DNA of 13,519 bases, taken from assembly GCA_015229165.1 (NCBI GenBank), contig JADGCD010000039.1, positions 1-13,519 of the forward strand. Reading direction: 5' to 3'. The notes below the pieces were generated by a model. The model was not told where the DNA came from. It did no database searches and saw only the letters and a program-made list of their open reading frames with translations. The position numbers were made by a program, and so were the translations under genes. Every line of letters begins with the position of its first letter. The stretch's first letter is position 1. This stretch comes from Nitrospinota bacterium. Lineage in GTDB: Bacteria > Nitrospinota_A > UBA7883 > JADGGD01. Of the stretch, positions 1-6,504 are shown piece by piece.

Positions 1-325
1 ACTATCTGCGTTGGCTCCGGGGTGTCGAAACCAAGCTCGAAATCCTCACGTATTCCCACATACGTTCCGGTTTCTCGCTCACTTTCTCCTACCGGAGCCG
101 GCCTCGATAACGTTTTTCCACACCCTGTTAGAACCGCCTCAATCGGCAATCATATCGGCCACAGATTCCGACATTTTTCCGACGCTTCGCCAACCACCTA
201 CCAAATTTGTAGCCACCATATCGGCATGACGCCATTTTTTTGACGTCTCTCCTTCTGATTTCCCCCACTTTTTCCCCGTTTTCCCCGTGTGGCGGTGCGT
301 CAAATGTTTGGTATCGATATTGTAT

Positions 326-352
326 CCATATTTTGACGACCCCAAAATATGG
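326..352. promoter_or_regulatory. Perfect 10-bp inverted repeat, candidate operator
   Basis: CCATATTTTG at 326-335 and its exact reverse complement CAAAATATGG at 343-352 are separated by 7 nt. It lies about 40 bp upstream of the candidate -35 box of the sigma-54 activator gene. The arms are AT-rich in a GC-rich genome and no T-run follows on either strand, so a protein-binding dyad is likelier than a terminator. The binding protein is unknown; autoregulation is only a guess. Confidence 0.5.
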
Positions 353-392
353 GGCGCCGCAGTTTTGGCGCTTCATCTTGCGGCAGGCCATT

Positions 393-422
393 TTGATATA
401 GTTACTGTTAATTACACATAAT
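393..422 (+). promoter_or_regulatory. Candidate sigma-70 promoter of the sigma-54 activator gene
   Basis: TTGATA (393-398) and CATAAT (417-422) are spaced by 18 bp, each close to consensus. Transcription would start near 429, just before the ribosome binding site AGGGGAG (434-440) and the GTG start at 448. Called by eye. Confidence 0.5.
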
Positions 423-447
423 TACATGTGATCAGGGGAGTGACGCT

Positions 448-1725
448 GTGGAGACGGCAACGGCGGTCGAAGGGGAACAGGCGACGGTGGCGCCGGTGAC
501 GAGTCCCGATTTTGGGATATTCGTCGGCGACAGTCGGGCCATGCGACAAGTTTTCGACACCATGGGTCGCCTGCTGGACAACGACTCGACGGTCCTGATC
601 CTCGGCGAGTCGGGGGCGGGCAAGGAGTTGGTGGCCCAGGCGATCCACGCCAATTCCCTGCGCCGCCACAAGCCGCTGATCACGGTCAACTGCGGCGCCA
701 TCCCGGAGGAGCTGCTGGAGTCGGAGCTGTTCGGCCACGAGAAGGGGTCGTTCACCGGCGCCATTCGGACCCGCATCGGCAAGTTCGAACTGGCCCACGG
801 GGGGACGATCTTCCTGGACGAAATCGGCGACATGTCCCCCACCCTTCAGGTGAAGCTGCTGCGCATCCTGCAAGAACGCCAGTTCGAGCGGGTCGGCGGG
901 GCGCGCACGATCAAGGTGGATGTCCGGGTCATGGCGGCCACCAACCAGAATCTCGAAAAAGCCATCCGGGAGCGGCGCTTCCGGGAGGATCTCTATTACC
1001 GCCTGAACGTGGTCCCCATCGAGCTGCCCCCCCTGCGCCAGCGGGGGGAGGACGTGTCGCTCCTGATTGGCCATTTCGTGAAGCTTTTCAGCCGGAAGAT
1101 GAACCGGCGGATTTCGGGCATCTCGCCGGAGGCGTTGGCGCGGCTGAAATCGTACGACTGGCCCGGCAACGTCCGGGAGCTGGAGCATATGATCGAGCGG
1201 CTGGTGGTCCTGAAGGGTGAAGGGGTCATCGAAACGGCCGACCTGCCGCTCAAGCTTCGGGATCTGGCGCCGGAGGAGGAGGCGCAGCTCTTCTCCGACA
1301 TGCTGCTGGTGGGGGAGCCGGAGGAGATGGAGACGCTCCCGGTGGCCCGGCCGCATGCCGTCGCGCCGACACCGACGGTAACGGCGACAGCCCCGACCCC
1401 GTCCGCCCCCGACCGGGACCGGATGACTGACGACATCTCCGCTGCGGCGGCGACGATGAACAGCGCCCTGTCGCCCCCCCTGCCGGTCGCCCCGGCGGCG
1501 TTCGATCCGGCCACGTTCGTGGTGGAGCTGCCGGAAGAGGGGTTGAATCTGAAGGAAGTGGTCGACCGATTCGAGACGCAACTGATCCTCTCGGCGCTGG
1601 AACGGTGCGGCTGGGTGAAAAACAAGGCGGCGCAGTTGCTCGGGCTGAACCGGACGACGCTGGTGGAGAAGCTCAAGAAAAAGAAGCTGACCACCCCCGA
1701 CGATCTGACGCCAGACGGGGAATAA
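448..1725 (+). CDS. Sigma-54-dependent activator, FleQ/FlrA-like, no receiver domain
   Basis: This 425-residue protein is a bacterial enhancer-binding AAA+ ATPase that remodels sigma-54 RNA polymerase. The central domain (about 22-270) shows Walker A GESGAGKE (53-60), the sigma-54 contact loop as GSFTGA (100-105) in place of the usual GAFTGA, Walker B GGTIFLDE (118-125), the arginine-finger region FREDLYYRL (178-186) and WPGNVREL (238-245). A Pro/Ala/Thr-rich linker (about 288-355) leads to a Fis-type helix-turn-helix (about 386-414) with NRTTLVEKLKKKKL. That helix resembles the FleQ/FlrA flagellar master regulators. Only about 20 residues precede the ATPase, so there is no receiver, GAF or PAS domain; control must come from another protein, ligand binding or expression level. 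I chose the GTG start because AGGGGAG lies 7 nt upstream. No flagellar gene is visible, so the regulon is unknown. The ATPase call is firm; the flagellar link is inference. Confidence 0.93.
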   Translation: METATAVEGEQATVAPVTSPDFGIFVGDSRAMRQVFDTMGRLLDNDSTVLILGESGAGKELVAQAIHANSLRRHKPLITVNCGAIPEELLESELFGHEKGSFTGAIRTRIGKFELAHGGTIFLDEIGDMSPTLQVKLLRILQERQFERVGGARTIKVDVRVMAATNQNLEKAIRERRFREDLYYRLNVVPIELPPLRQRGEDVSLLIGHFVKLFSRKMNRRISGISPEALARLKSYDWPGNVRELEHMIERLVVLKGEGVIETADLPLKLRDLAPEEEAQLFSDMLLVGEPEEMETLPVARPHAVAPTPTVTATAPTPSAPDRDRMTDDISAAAATMNSALSPPLPVAPAAFDPATFVVELPEEGLNLKEVVDRFETQLILSALERCGWVKNKAAQLLGLNRTTLVEKLKKKKLTTPDDLTPDGE

Positions 1726-1858
1726 CCCCCCACGCGGCGCGCGCGCGGCCCTCATCCGGGGCGGCGCGGGCTGGCCGACCATTCTCACCAAAAAGCGCGG
1801 ATATGTTCGTCCTGCCCCCCGTCCACGGTCGGGCGGTTTCCTCCTCCTCATATTGGGA

Positions 1859-1887
1859 TTGCGTTCGCCTTTGGCGGACGTAATAAT
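1859..1887 (+). promoter_or_regulatory. Weak candidate promoter of the carbonic anhydrase gene
   Basis: TTGCGT (1859-1864) and AATAAT (1882-1887) are spaced by 17 bp in the 229-bp gap between the sigma-54 activator and the carbonic anhydrase. The -35 is poor. A short dyad GACGT/ACGTC (1877-1881, 1891-1895) overlaps the -10 region. Confidence 0.3.
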
Positions 1888-1954
1888 CGTACGTCTCGTG
1901 TCCGGCAGGGGTTCCGGGCGCATCTCTCCTTACCTCATATCGCAGGGGATTTTC

Positions 1955-2755
1955 ATGCAGAAAAAGGTTACCGCTCTGGCTTCCAGCCTTGCGCTGGTTC
2001 TGTTCGCCTCGCTGTCGGCGTGCAGCAGCAGCTCAAACAACACCGCCGCCAACGAGAACGGAGGGCATTCGGGCGCTCCCCACTGGTCGTACGAAGGGGA
2101 TACCGGCCCGGCCCACTGGGGCGACCTTTCCACCGAGTGGGCGGCCTGCAAGAACGGCCAGACCCAGTCCCCCATCGACATCGCCAACGCCGCCGTGGGG
2201 GGGCTCCACGATGTCTCCTTCAACTACCAGCCGACCGGCTATAGCGTCCAGAACAACGGCCACACCATCATGGCGACGCCCACCGCCGGGGGATCGATCT
2301 CGGTGAACGGCAAGGAGTACACGCTTAAGCAGTTCCACTTCCACGCGCCGTCTGAGCACACGAAGGACGGCGTGCCCTATGCGGCAGAGGGACATCTGGT
2401 CCATCAGGCGGCGGACGGGGAGTATGCGGTGGTCGGCATTCTCTATAACGACGGAGCGGAGGACACGGTCGTGGCCGGGGTCTGGGCGAACGTCCCGGCG
2501 GTGGAAGGGGAGGATGTGACGGCGGAAGGATTCGAGCTGAACCCGCAGGATCTCCTCCCCGGCGGTCTGAACTACTGGCGCTACAGCGGTTCGCTGACGA
2601 CTCCTCCCTGCACGGAAGGGCTGATCTGGACGGTGTTGGAGGCGCCGATGACCCTCTCGACGGAGCAGATCGCCGTCCTGCAGGAGCATTTCACCGCCAA
2701 CGCCCGCCCGGTCCAGTCGCTGTTCGACCGGATCGTCACCTACGTCATGCAGTAA
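1955..2755 (+). CDS. Alpha-class carbonic anhydrase, predicted lipoprotein
   Basis: The 266-residue protein reversibly hydrates CO2 to bicarbonate (EC 4.2.1.1). The N-terminus is a lipoprotein signal peptide: two lysines, a hydrophobic stretch and the lipobox LSAC, with Cys23 as the lipidated residue. It should therefore sit outside the cytoplasm, anchored to a membrane. Family residues are all present: zinc ligands His128 and His130 in QFHFHAPSEH and His147 in AEGHLVH, Glu145 equivalent to human CA II Glu117, the proton-shuttle histidine in NNGH (His103), and the gatekeeper threonine in SLTTPPCTEG (Thr215). Cys65 and Cys219 match the disulfide usual in bacterial enzymes. The ATG at 1955 is preceded by AGGGG at 1944-1948; an upstream in-frame ATG (1853) would add 34 residues and ruin the signal peptide. 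It is followed by a strong terminator, so it is probably monocistronic. The catalytic assignment is very secure. Confidence 0.97.
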   Translation: MQKKVTALASSLALVLFASLSACSSSSNNTAANENGGHSGAPHWSYEGDTGPAHWGDLSTEWAACKNGQTQSPIDIANAAVGGLHDVSFNYQPTGYSVQNNGHTIMATPTAGGSISVNGKEYTLKQFHFHAPSEHTKDGVPYAAEGHLVHQAADGEYAVVGILYNDGAEDTVVAGVWANVPAVEGEDVTAEGFELNPQDLLPGGLNYWRYSGSLTTPPCTEGLIWTVLEAPMTLSTEQIAVLQEHFTANARPVQSLFDRIVTYVMQ

Positions 2756-2784
2756 CCCCCCCTGCGCGGGCGGAATGATCATCG

Positions 2785-2814
2785 AAGGGCCACCCTGAAA
2801 AGGGGGGCCCTTTT
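2785..2814 (+). terminator. Rho-independent terminator after the carbonic anhydrase gene
   Basis: AAGGGCC (2785-2791) pairs with GGCCCTT (2806-2812). Inside, CCCT pairs with AGGG around a GAAA tetraloop, with a single A/G mismatch between the two helices. The 3' arm runs into TTTT (2811-2814). It lies 29 bp beyond the stop codon at 2755. Confidence 0.85.
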
Positions 2815-2968
2815 CAATATCTCGCTTATCAACGCGGGTTCTACCCTTTCTCCCCGAACGGTTTTTTGGAAAGGGCAAAAACCGCTGATCCTGTACTGAC
2901 ACTCTGCGCCGCATTCTTGGATGTCAGCGGATCGGTACACGTGGTCTCCAGAGGGGTACAATCGGGGC

Positions 2969-3265
2969 ATGGAGAAAAGAGCAGCGATTGAGCGGGCGCT
3001 TACGGCGATCTTCCTGATGGGAACCATCGCGGCGGCGGCCCTATGGGGAGCGGCCCTGACCGCTGAATGCGAGGGATTTGGTTGCCTCGGGGTCGGCGCG
3101 ATGCTCAGCATGGCCGTCACGATCCAGTTCCTCATGGCGGTCCTGGGAGGGGTGTTGCTCAAAATGAATACCGGACAGGGGAAGGCCCCCGCTTGGTTGC
3201 TGACCATCGAAGCGTTGCATCTGGCGCCGCTGGTTTGGTTCGGCGCCCGCATCATGCTGTCGTAG
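2969..3265 (+). CDS. Small integral membrane protein, unknown function
   Basis: I do not recognise the family. With the ATG at 2969 the product has 98 residues: a charged start (MEKRAAIERAL), then about three hydrophobic segments (near residues 9-29, 43-64 and 75-95). Two cysteines (CEGFGC) lie in the loop after the first segment and might form a disulfide if that loop is periplasmic. GAGGGG at 2951-2956 and GGGG at 2964-2967 are possible but poorly spaced ribosome binding sites. An in-frame ATG at 2921 would add 16 polar residues (MSADRYTW...) and cannot be excluded. It stands alone between the carbonic anhydrase terminator and the convergent rhlE gene. Hydrophobic patterning and reading-frame length support a real gene, but no homologue is known to me. 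Confidence 0.6.
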   Translation: MEKRAAIERALTAIFLMGTIAAAALWGAALTAECEGFGCLGVGAMLSMAVTIQFLMAVLGGVLLKMNTGQGKAPAWLLTIEALHLAPLVWFGARIMLS

Positions 3266-3403
3266 GTACGCAACGCTGAGGCGGCGAAGACGCGGGTGTG
3301 GGTCGAGACAGCGGGAGAAGAGTCGGCCAGCGCCGGTGGCTATTGGGGGGGTCAAGCCCTCTGAGCTTGTTATAAGCAATTGAATATAAATGCGTTAGAA
3401 TAA

Positions 3404-3433
3404 GAAATGGCCACCCGTTGGGGTGGCCATTTC
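3404..3433 (-). terminator. Rho-independent terminator of rhlE
   Basis: A perfect 13-bp stem (GAAATGGCCACCC at 3404-3416, its exact complement at 3421-3433) closes a 4-nt loop. It lies 20 bp beyond the rhlE stop codon. Read on the minus strand, the stem continues into a T-rich tail (TTTCTTATTCT). Because the stem is symmetric it may also stop transcription coming from the small membrane-protein gene on the plus strand. Confidence 0.85.
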
Positions 3434-3452
3434 ATTCGTCGAGAAGCGACGG

Positions 3453-4835
3453 TCAGATGGCGCGGCGGCTCTGTCCGGCCCTATTCCGCTGTTCGCGGCG
3501 GGGCTGGCCTGCGCCGTCCCGGTGGACCGGGGCATGCCCGGCGGGGCGTCCCGGTCCGTCGTTTCGCTCGCGGCTCGGGGCGTTCCCCTTGAAAGGGGGG
3601 CGTCCGCCACGGTTCCGGTCGCCACCACCGCCACCGCCACGGCGGAAGTTCATCTTCGGCCCCGGCCCCTTGACGGAGATGTTGGCCACCGCCTCGGAGT
3701 GGAAGGAATGGCTGTCATCGAGAACCACTTCGGTTTTGATGACCCGCTCGATGGCTTTGAGCAGGAACCGCTCTTCCCGGTCGCAAAACGAGATGGCGAT
3801 GCCGTCGGCCCCGGCGCGGGCGGTCCGCCCGATCCGGTGAACGTAGCTCTCCGGCTCGTTGGGAAGCTCGAAGTTGATGACGTGGGTGATGCCGTCGATG
3901 TCGATGCCGCGGGCGGCGATGTCGGTGGCGACGAGCACCCGCGACTTGCCGGCGGCGAAGTTGTTGAGCGCCCGCTGCCGGGCCCCCTGCGACTTGTTGC
4001 CGTGGATCGCGTCGGCGTTGATTTTGGACTTCATCAGCCGCTCCACCACCCGGTTGGCCCGATGCTTGGTGCGGGTGAAGATGAGCGCCCGTTCGATGGT
4101 CCCGTCGGCCAGCAGCTCTTCCAGCAGGGCGTCCTTGTCTTCCTTCTCGACGAACAGCACCCGCTGTTCGATCCGCTCCACGGTGGAGGAGGTCGGGTTG
4201 ACCTCGACCCGGTGGGGGTCGGTCAGCAGGCCGTTGGCCAGGTCGGCCACGATCGGGGGCATGGTGGCGGAGAAGAAGAGGGACTGGCGCCGCCGGGGGA
4301 GAACCGCCGCGATTTTCTTGACGTCGTGGATGAAGCCCATGTCGAGCATCCGGTCGGCTTCGTCGAGGACGAAGATTTCGACCCGGTCGAGGGTGATGAG
4401 CCGCTGGCCCATCAGGTCCAGCAACCGCCCCGGCGTGGCGACGACGATGTCGACCCCGCGTCCGAGCATGGTGGCCTGCGGCCCCTGGGGGACGCCGCCG
4501 AAGATCACCGCGCGGCGGAACTGCATCTGTTTGCCGTACGTGGCGAAGCTTTCGTTGACCTGCACCGCCAGCTCGCGGGTGGGGGTCAGGATGAGGGCCC
4601 GGGGAGAACGGGGAACCCGGGGATGGGGGTTCTGCTGGAGCCGCTGGAGGGTCGGCAGGGCGAAGGCGGCCGTTTTACCGGTGCCGGTCTGGGCCAGGCC
4701 GAGGAGATCCCGTCCCAACAGGAGGGAGGGGATGGAGTTGGCCTGGATCGGTGTGGGGGTGGTGTACCCTTCCGCCGCTACGGCGCGCCGCAACGGTTCG
4801 ATCAGACCGAGATCGTCAAACGTGATAGATGTCAT
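3453..4835 (-). CDS. rhlE: DEAD-box ATP-dependent RNA helicase, RhlE type
   Basis: The 460-residue protein is an RNA-unwinding ATPase acting in the cytoplasm, typically in RNA decay, ribosome assembly and growth in the cold. Domain 1 carries the Q motif (TPTPIQ, 26-31), motif I AQTGTGKT (48-55), PTRELA (85-90), TPGR (134-137), DEAD (158-161) and SAT (189-191). Domain 2 carries ARGIDIDGI (from 308) and HRIGRTAR (333-340). From about residue 398 there is a Gly/Arg/Pro-rich basic tail starting with FRRGGGGGG, as in RhlE proteins, likely for nonspecific RNA binding. The ATG at 4835 gives the normal RhlE start (MTSITFDDLGL), although no strong ribosome binding site is visible. It lies downstream of the RRM gene on the same strand, separated by a terminator. 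Family is certain; RhlE rather than another DEAD subfamily is likely. Confidence 0.95.
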   Translation of the reverse strand: MTSITFDDLGLIEPLRRAVAAEGYTTPTPIQANSIPSLLLGRDLLGLAQTGTGKTAAFALPTLQRLQQNPHPRVPRSPRALILTPTRELAVQVNESFATYGKQMQFRRAVIFGGVPQGPQATMLGRGVDIVVATPGRLLDLMGQRLITLDRVEIFVLDEADRMLDMGFIHDVKKIAAVLPRRRQSLFFSATMPPIVADLANGLLTDPHRVEVNPTSSTVERIEQRVLFVEKEDKDALLEELLADGTIERALIFTRTKHRANRVVERLMKSKINADAIHGNKSQGARQRALNNFAAGKSRVLVATDIAARGIDIDGITHVINFELPNEPESYVHRIGRTARAGADGIAISFCDREERFLLKAIERVIKTEVVLDDSHSFHSEAVANISVKGPGPKMNFRRGGGGGGDRNRGGRPPFKGNAPSRERNDGPGRPAGHAPVHRDGAGQPRREQRNRAGQSRRAI

Positions 4836-4863
4836 GCTGAAACTGAGTAGAGAGTAATGAGGG

Positions 4864-4903
4864 GGGAAAAGAAGCGCGGCGCCGATCCGTGAGGACCGGC
4901 GCC
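4864..4903 (-). terminator. Rho-independent terminator of the RRM gene
   Basis: GGCGCCG (4878-4884) pairs with CGGCGCC (4897-4903). An inner TCC/GGA helix closes a GTGA loop, with one A/C mismatch between helices. Read on the minus strand the stem is followed by GCGCTTCTTTTCC. It sits between the RRM gene (stop at 4929) and the rhlE start (4835), so rhlE must have its own promoter or depend on read-through. Confidence 0.75.
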
Positions 4904-4928
4904 GTCGCGAAAATGCAAATGCGGTGGG

Positions 4929-5195
4929 TTACCAGCGGCGGGGCCGCGGGGCCGACTTGCGGGGCTCGGACTGGTTGACCTTGATCATCCGTCCGCCCAT
5001 CTCCGAGTTGTTCAGCGCCTTGATGGCGGCGTCCGCCTCGGCGTTGTCCATCTCGACGAAGCCGAAACCGCGGGGGCGGCCGGTCTCGCGATCGGAAATC
5101 AGTTTCACGGACAGCACTTCGCCGTAAGCTTCGAAGACTTCTTTGAGGTCGTCTTCAGTGACAGAAAAGGGGAGGTTCCCTACGTAGATATTCAT
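4929..5195 (-). CDS. Single-RRM RNA-binding protein
   Basis: The 88-residue protein is one RNA-recognition motif with a short basic tail. RNP2 is IYVGNL at residues 3-8 and RNP1 is RGFGFVEM at about 42-49, with the aromatic residues that stack on RNA. The tail (SEPRKSAPRPRRW) is Arg/Pro-rich but has no glycine repeat. Bacterial and cyanobacterial members bind single-stranded RNA and are often induced by cold. The ATG at 5195 starts directly at the RRM; the frame stays open upstream to 5324, but those residues look unlike any RRM extension. GGAAGG lies somewhat far (about 13 nt) upstream of the ATG. It precedes rhlE on the same strand, which suggests a shared role in RNA remodelling. Family call secure; targets unknown. 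Confidence 0.93.
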   Translation of the reverse strand: MNIYVGNLPFSVTEDDLKEVFEAYGEVLSVKLISDRETGRPRGFGFVEMDNAEADAAIKALNNSEMGGRMIKVNQSEPRKSAPRPRRW

Positions 5196-5506
5196 GCTCG
5201 TCGCATATCCTTCCAAAAAAACAGAAAAATAACCATGGCTACTAAACGAATGGGAAGTGACGCGCCCGTGCGTCTGCCTGATCTCGAGAGGATCATGAAG
5301 GAGGGATTCATCCGTCAGTCTCATCCAAAAACCCGGCTCGCCTGTAGCCTTGGGGACAATGTACAGGAACTTCGACCCGTTGTCGAGATAAATCGCAAGG
5401 TAAAAAATAGGGAGTGAGGAAGGCCCCGCGTGGCCGTCTCATCAACAGGGGGGTTGCTTGGCCCCGCCGGGTGTATCATGGGGGCCTTTTAGCGGGGAGC
5501 GAACGG
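5196..5506. other. Intergenic region with a long candidate 5' leader for the RRM gene
   Basis: About 310 bp separate the divergent RRM (minus) and MipA-like (plus) genes. On the minus strand the 25 nt before the RRM ribosome binding site are strongly T-rich (TTATTTTTCTGTTTTTTTGG, about 5212-5231). The 60-codon plus-strand frame at 5235-5417 has no recognisable features and I do not call it. A TATCAT hexamer at 5474-5479 could be the -10 of the MipA-like gene, but TTGCTT (5454-5459) is only 14 bp away, so that promoter is uncertain. Confidence 0.5.
5358..5386 (-). promoter_or_regulatory. Candidate sigma-70 promoter of the RRM gene
   Basis: On the minus strand TCGACA (5386-5381, five of six matches to the -35 consensus) and TACATT (5363-5358, four of six) are spaced by exactly 17 bp. 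It would produce a leader of about 155 nt before the RRM start, similar in length to cold-shock mRNA leaders. Called by eye. Confidence 0.4.
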
Positions 5507-6355
5507 GTGAGACGGCTTGCGCTGGCGTGGGTGACGGTGGTGGCGCTTGCCCTCCCCTGCCGCGCCGAGGAGGCGCCCCGCCCCCTGTGGGAATACGGTC
5601 TGGCCGGGGGATATCTCTCCTGGCCCGAGTATCTCGGCAGCGACGTCCACCTCCGGGCGGGGCTGGCCCTCCCCTATTTCACCTATAGGGGGGAACGATT
5701 CCGGGCTGGGCGGGACGGCGCCCGGGGGGTATTGATCTCCCGCGACCGGTTTTCTCTCGATGTCGGGTTCGGTATCGATCTGCCGGTCTCCGCACGGGAA
5801 GGGTCGGCCCGGGAGGGGATGCCGTCGCTGCCGATCACCGGGGAGTTGGGGCCCCGTGCCCAGGTGGCCCTCTACCACGGGCTGAAGACAACCGTCACGC
5901 TGCGGGCGCCGTTCCGATGGGCCTTCGACACCGACGGCCACAACGTCGGCTGGATCGCCGACCCCGACCTGCTGATCGGGGGGGAGGCGTTCTACGACGG
6001 CCTTTCGGCCTACGTCGATTTCGGCGCGAAGATCGCCTCGGCTTCCTATGGCGCTACCTACTACGGCGTGGCGCCCGCCTACGCCACCGCCGACCGTCGG
6101 GTCTACGAGGCGCGGGAGGGGTTGCACGCTCTCTATGCCACGCTGGGGATGCGGATCGCTTTCGACGAGGACTGGACCGCTGGATTCTATGGAAAATATT
6201 CCGATATGTCCGCCGGGGTGGTGGCTGACAGCCCGCTGGTCCGCCGCCCCACCGACACGGCGTTCGGGGTTTGGTTCACCTGGCGGATCGGCCGGTCGGA
6301 GGCGGACGAGGAGCGTGAGGGGGTCATCGACATCATCGAAACCGACGGTCGCTGA
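5507..6355 (+). CDS. MipA/OmpV-family outer-membrane protein
   Basis: The predicted product has 282 residues. From the GTG at 5507 it begins with a classical signal peptide (VRRLALAWVTVVALALPCRA, cleavage before EEA). Family hallmarks follow: a YLSWPEYLGSD segment like the conserved Y-P-x-Y-x-GSD, LALPYFTYRGERF, the DLPVSAREGSAREGMPSL stretch (LPV-S ... R-GMP-L) and the alternating aromatic/hydrophobic pattern of a small beta-barrel up to the final GVWFTWRIG. MipA in E. coli scaffolds a murein synthase/hydrolase complex; OmpV-like members are porin-like adhesins, so the exact role is open. The GTG is chosen because GGGGAG at 5494-5499 is correctly spaced; the longer frame from the ATG at 5414 would bury the signal peptide. 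A tail of about 15 acidic residues follows the last strand, which is unusual for a barrel. It is probably monocistronic. Confidence 0.85.
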   Translation: MRRLALAWVTVVALALPCRAEEAPRPLWEYGLAGGYLSWPEYLGSDVHLRAGLALPYFTYRGERFRAGRDGARGVLISRDRFSLDVGFGIDLPVSAREGSAREGMPSLPITGELGPRAQVALYHGLKTTVTLRAPFRWAFDTDGHNVGWIADPDLLIGGEAFYDGLSAYVDFGAKIASASYGATYYGVAPAYATADRRVYEAREGLHALYATLGMRIAFDEDWTAGFYGKYSDMSAGVVADSPLVRRPTDTAFGVWFTWRIGRSEADEEREGVIDIIETDGR

Positions 6356-6480
6356 GCGACGACGCGGGGACAGCGGCCCCCTACGCGAGGGCGGCGCGAG
6401 GGTCTCGCCAAGGGCTCGACGCCTTCCCGTTACTCACCAAGTTCCGCTGTCTTCGCCAGCTCCCCACTTTTCGGTCTGGG

Positions 6481-6500
6481 AAACGGGGTCAGCCCCCAAT
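6481..6500. other. Short GC dyad after the SUMF1-like gene
   Basis: GGGG-TCAG-CCCC (6485-6496) lies just past the stop codon of the minus-strand SUMF1-like gene and, read in that direction, is followed by GTTT. It could act as a weak terminator for that gene. It also resembles the dispersed palindrome GGGGTCAGACCCC that I recall from many bacterial genomes, but there is only one clear copy in this window. Confidence 0.3.
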
Positions 6501-6504
6501 CGCG

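Larger units (their letters stand above)
1..447. other. Non-coding leader region upstream of the sigma-54 activator
   Basis: I see no convincing gene here. The short open frames on both strands have no recognisable family, no good ribosome binding site and odd composition. The stretch is clearly more AT-rich than the rest of the window. It holds a C/T-rich tract (about 246-290), three copies of TTTGACG (239-245 and 332-338 forward, 298-304 reverse), a perfect 10-bp inverted repeat (326-352), and a promoter-like pair just before the regulator gene (393-422). Near the left edge there is a small inverted repeat ACGTAT-6 nt-ATACGT (48-65). Most likely it is a regulatory intergenic region whose left-hand gene lies outside the window. 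Confidence 0.6.

Noticed and set aside
128..391. An 87-codon minus-strand frame in the leader region
   Set aside because: No ribosome binding site, no recognisable domain, and it spans the inverted repeat and regulatory-looking sequence.
412..1923. A 503-codon minus-strand frame opposite the sigma-54 activator
   Set aside because: Arg/Gln/His-rich antisense shadow of a gene with full ATPase motifs, typical of GC-rich DNA.
3423..4850. A 475-codon plus-strand frame opposite rhlE
   Set aside because: Low-complexity Gly/Asp/Val-rich composition; the other strand has every DEAD-box motif.
5235..5417. A 60-codon plus-strand frame between the RRM and MipA-like genes
   Set aside because: No ribosome binding site or family features; it is antisense to the likely RRM leader.
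6364..6456. Imperfect inverted repeat (GCGGGGACAGCGG at 6364-6376 and CCGCTGTCTTCGC at 6444-6456)
   Set aside because: Eleven of 13 bases match, but the 67-bp loop, the lack of target-site duplication and the absence of a transposase do not support a mobile element.
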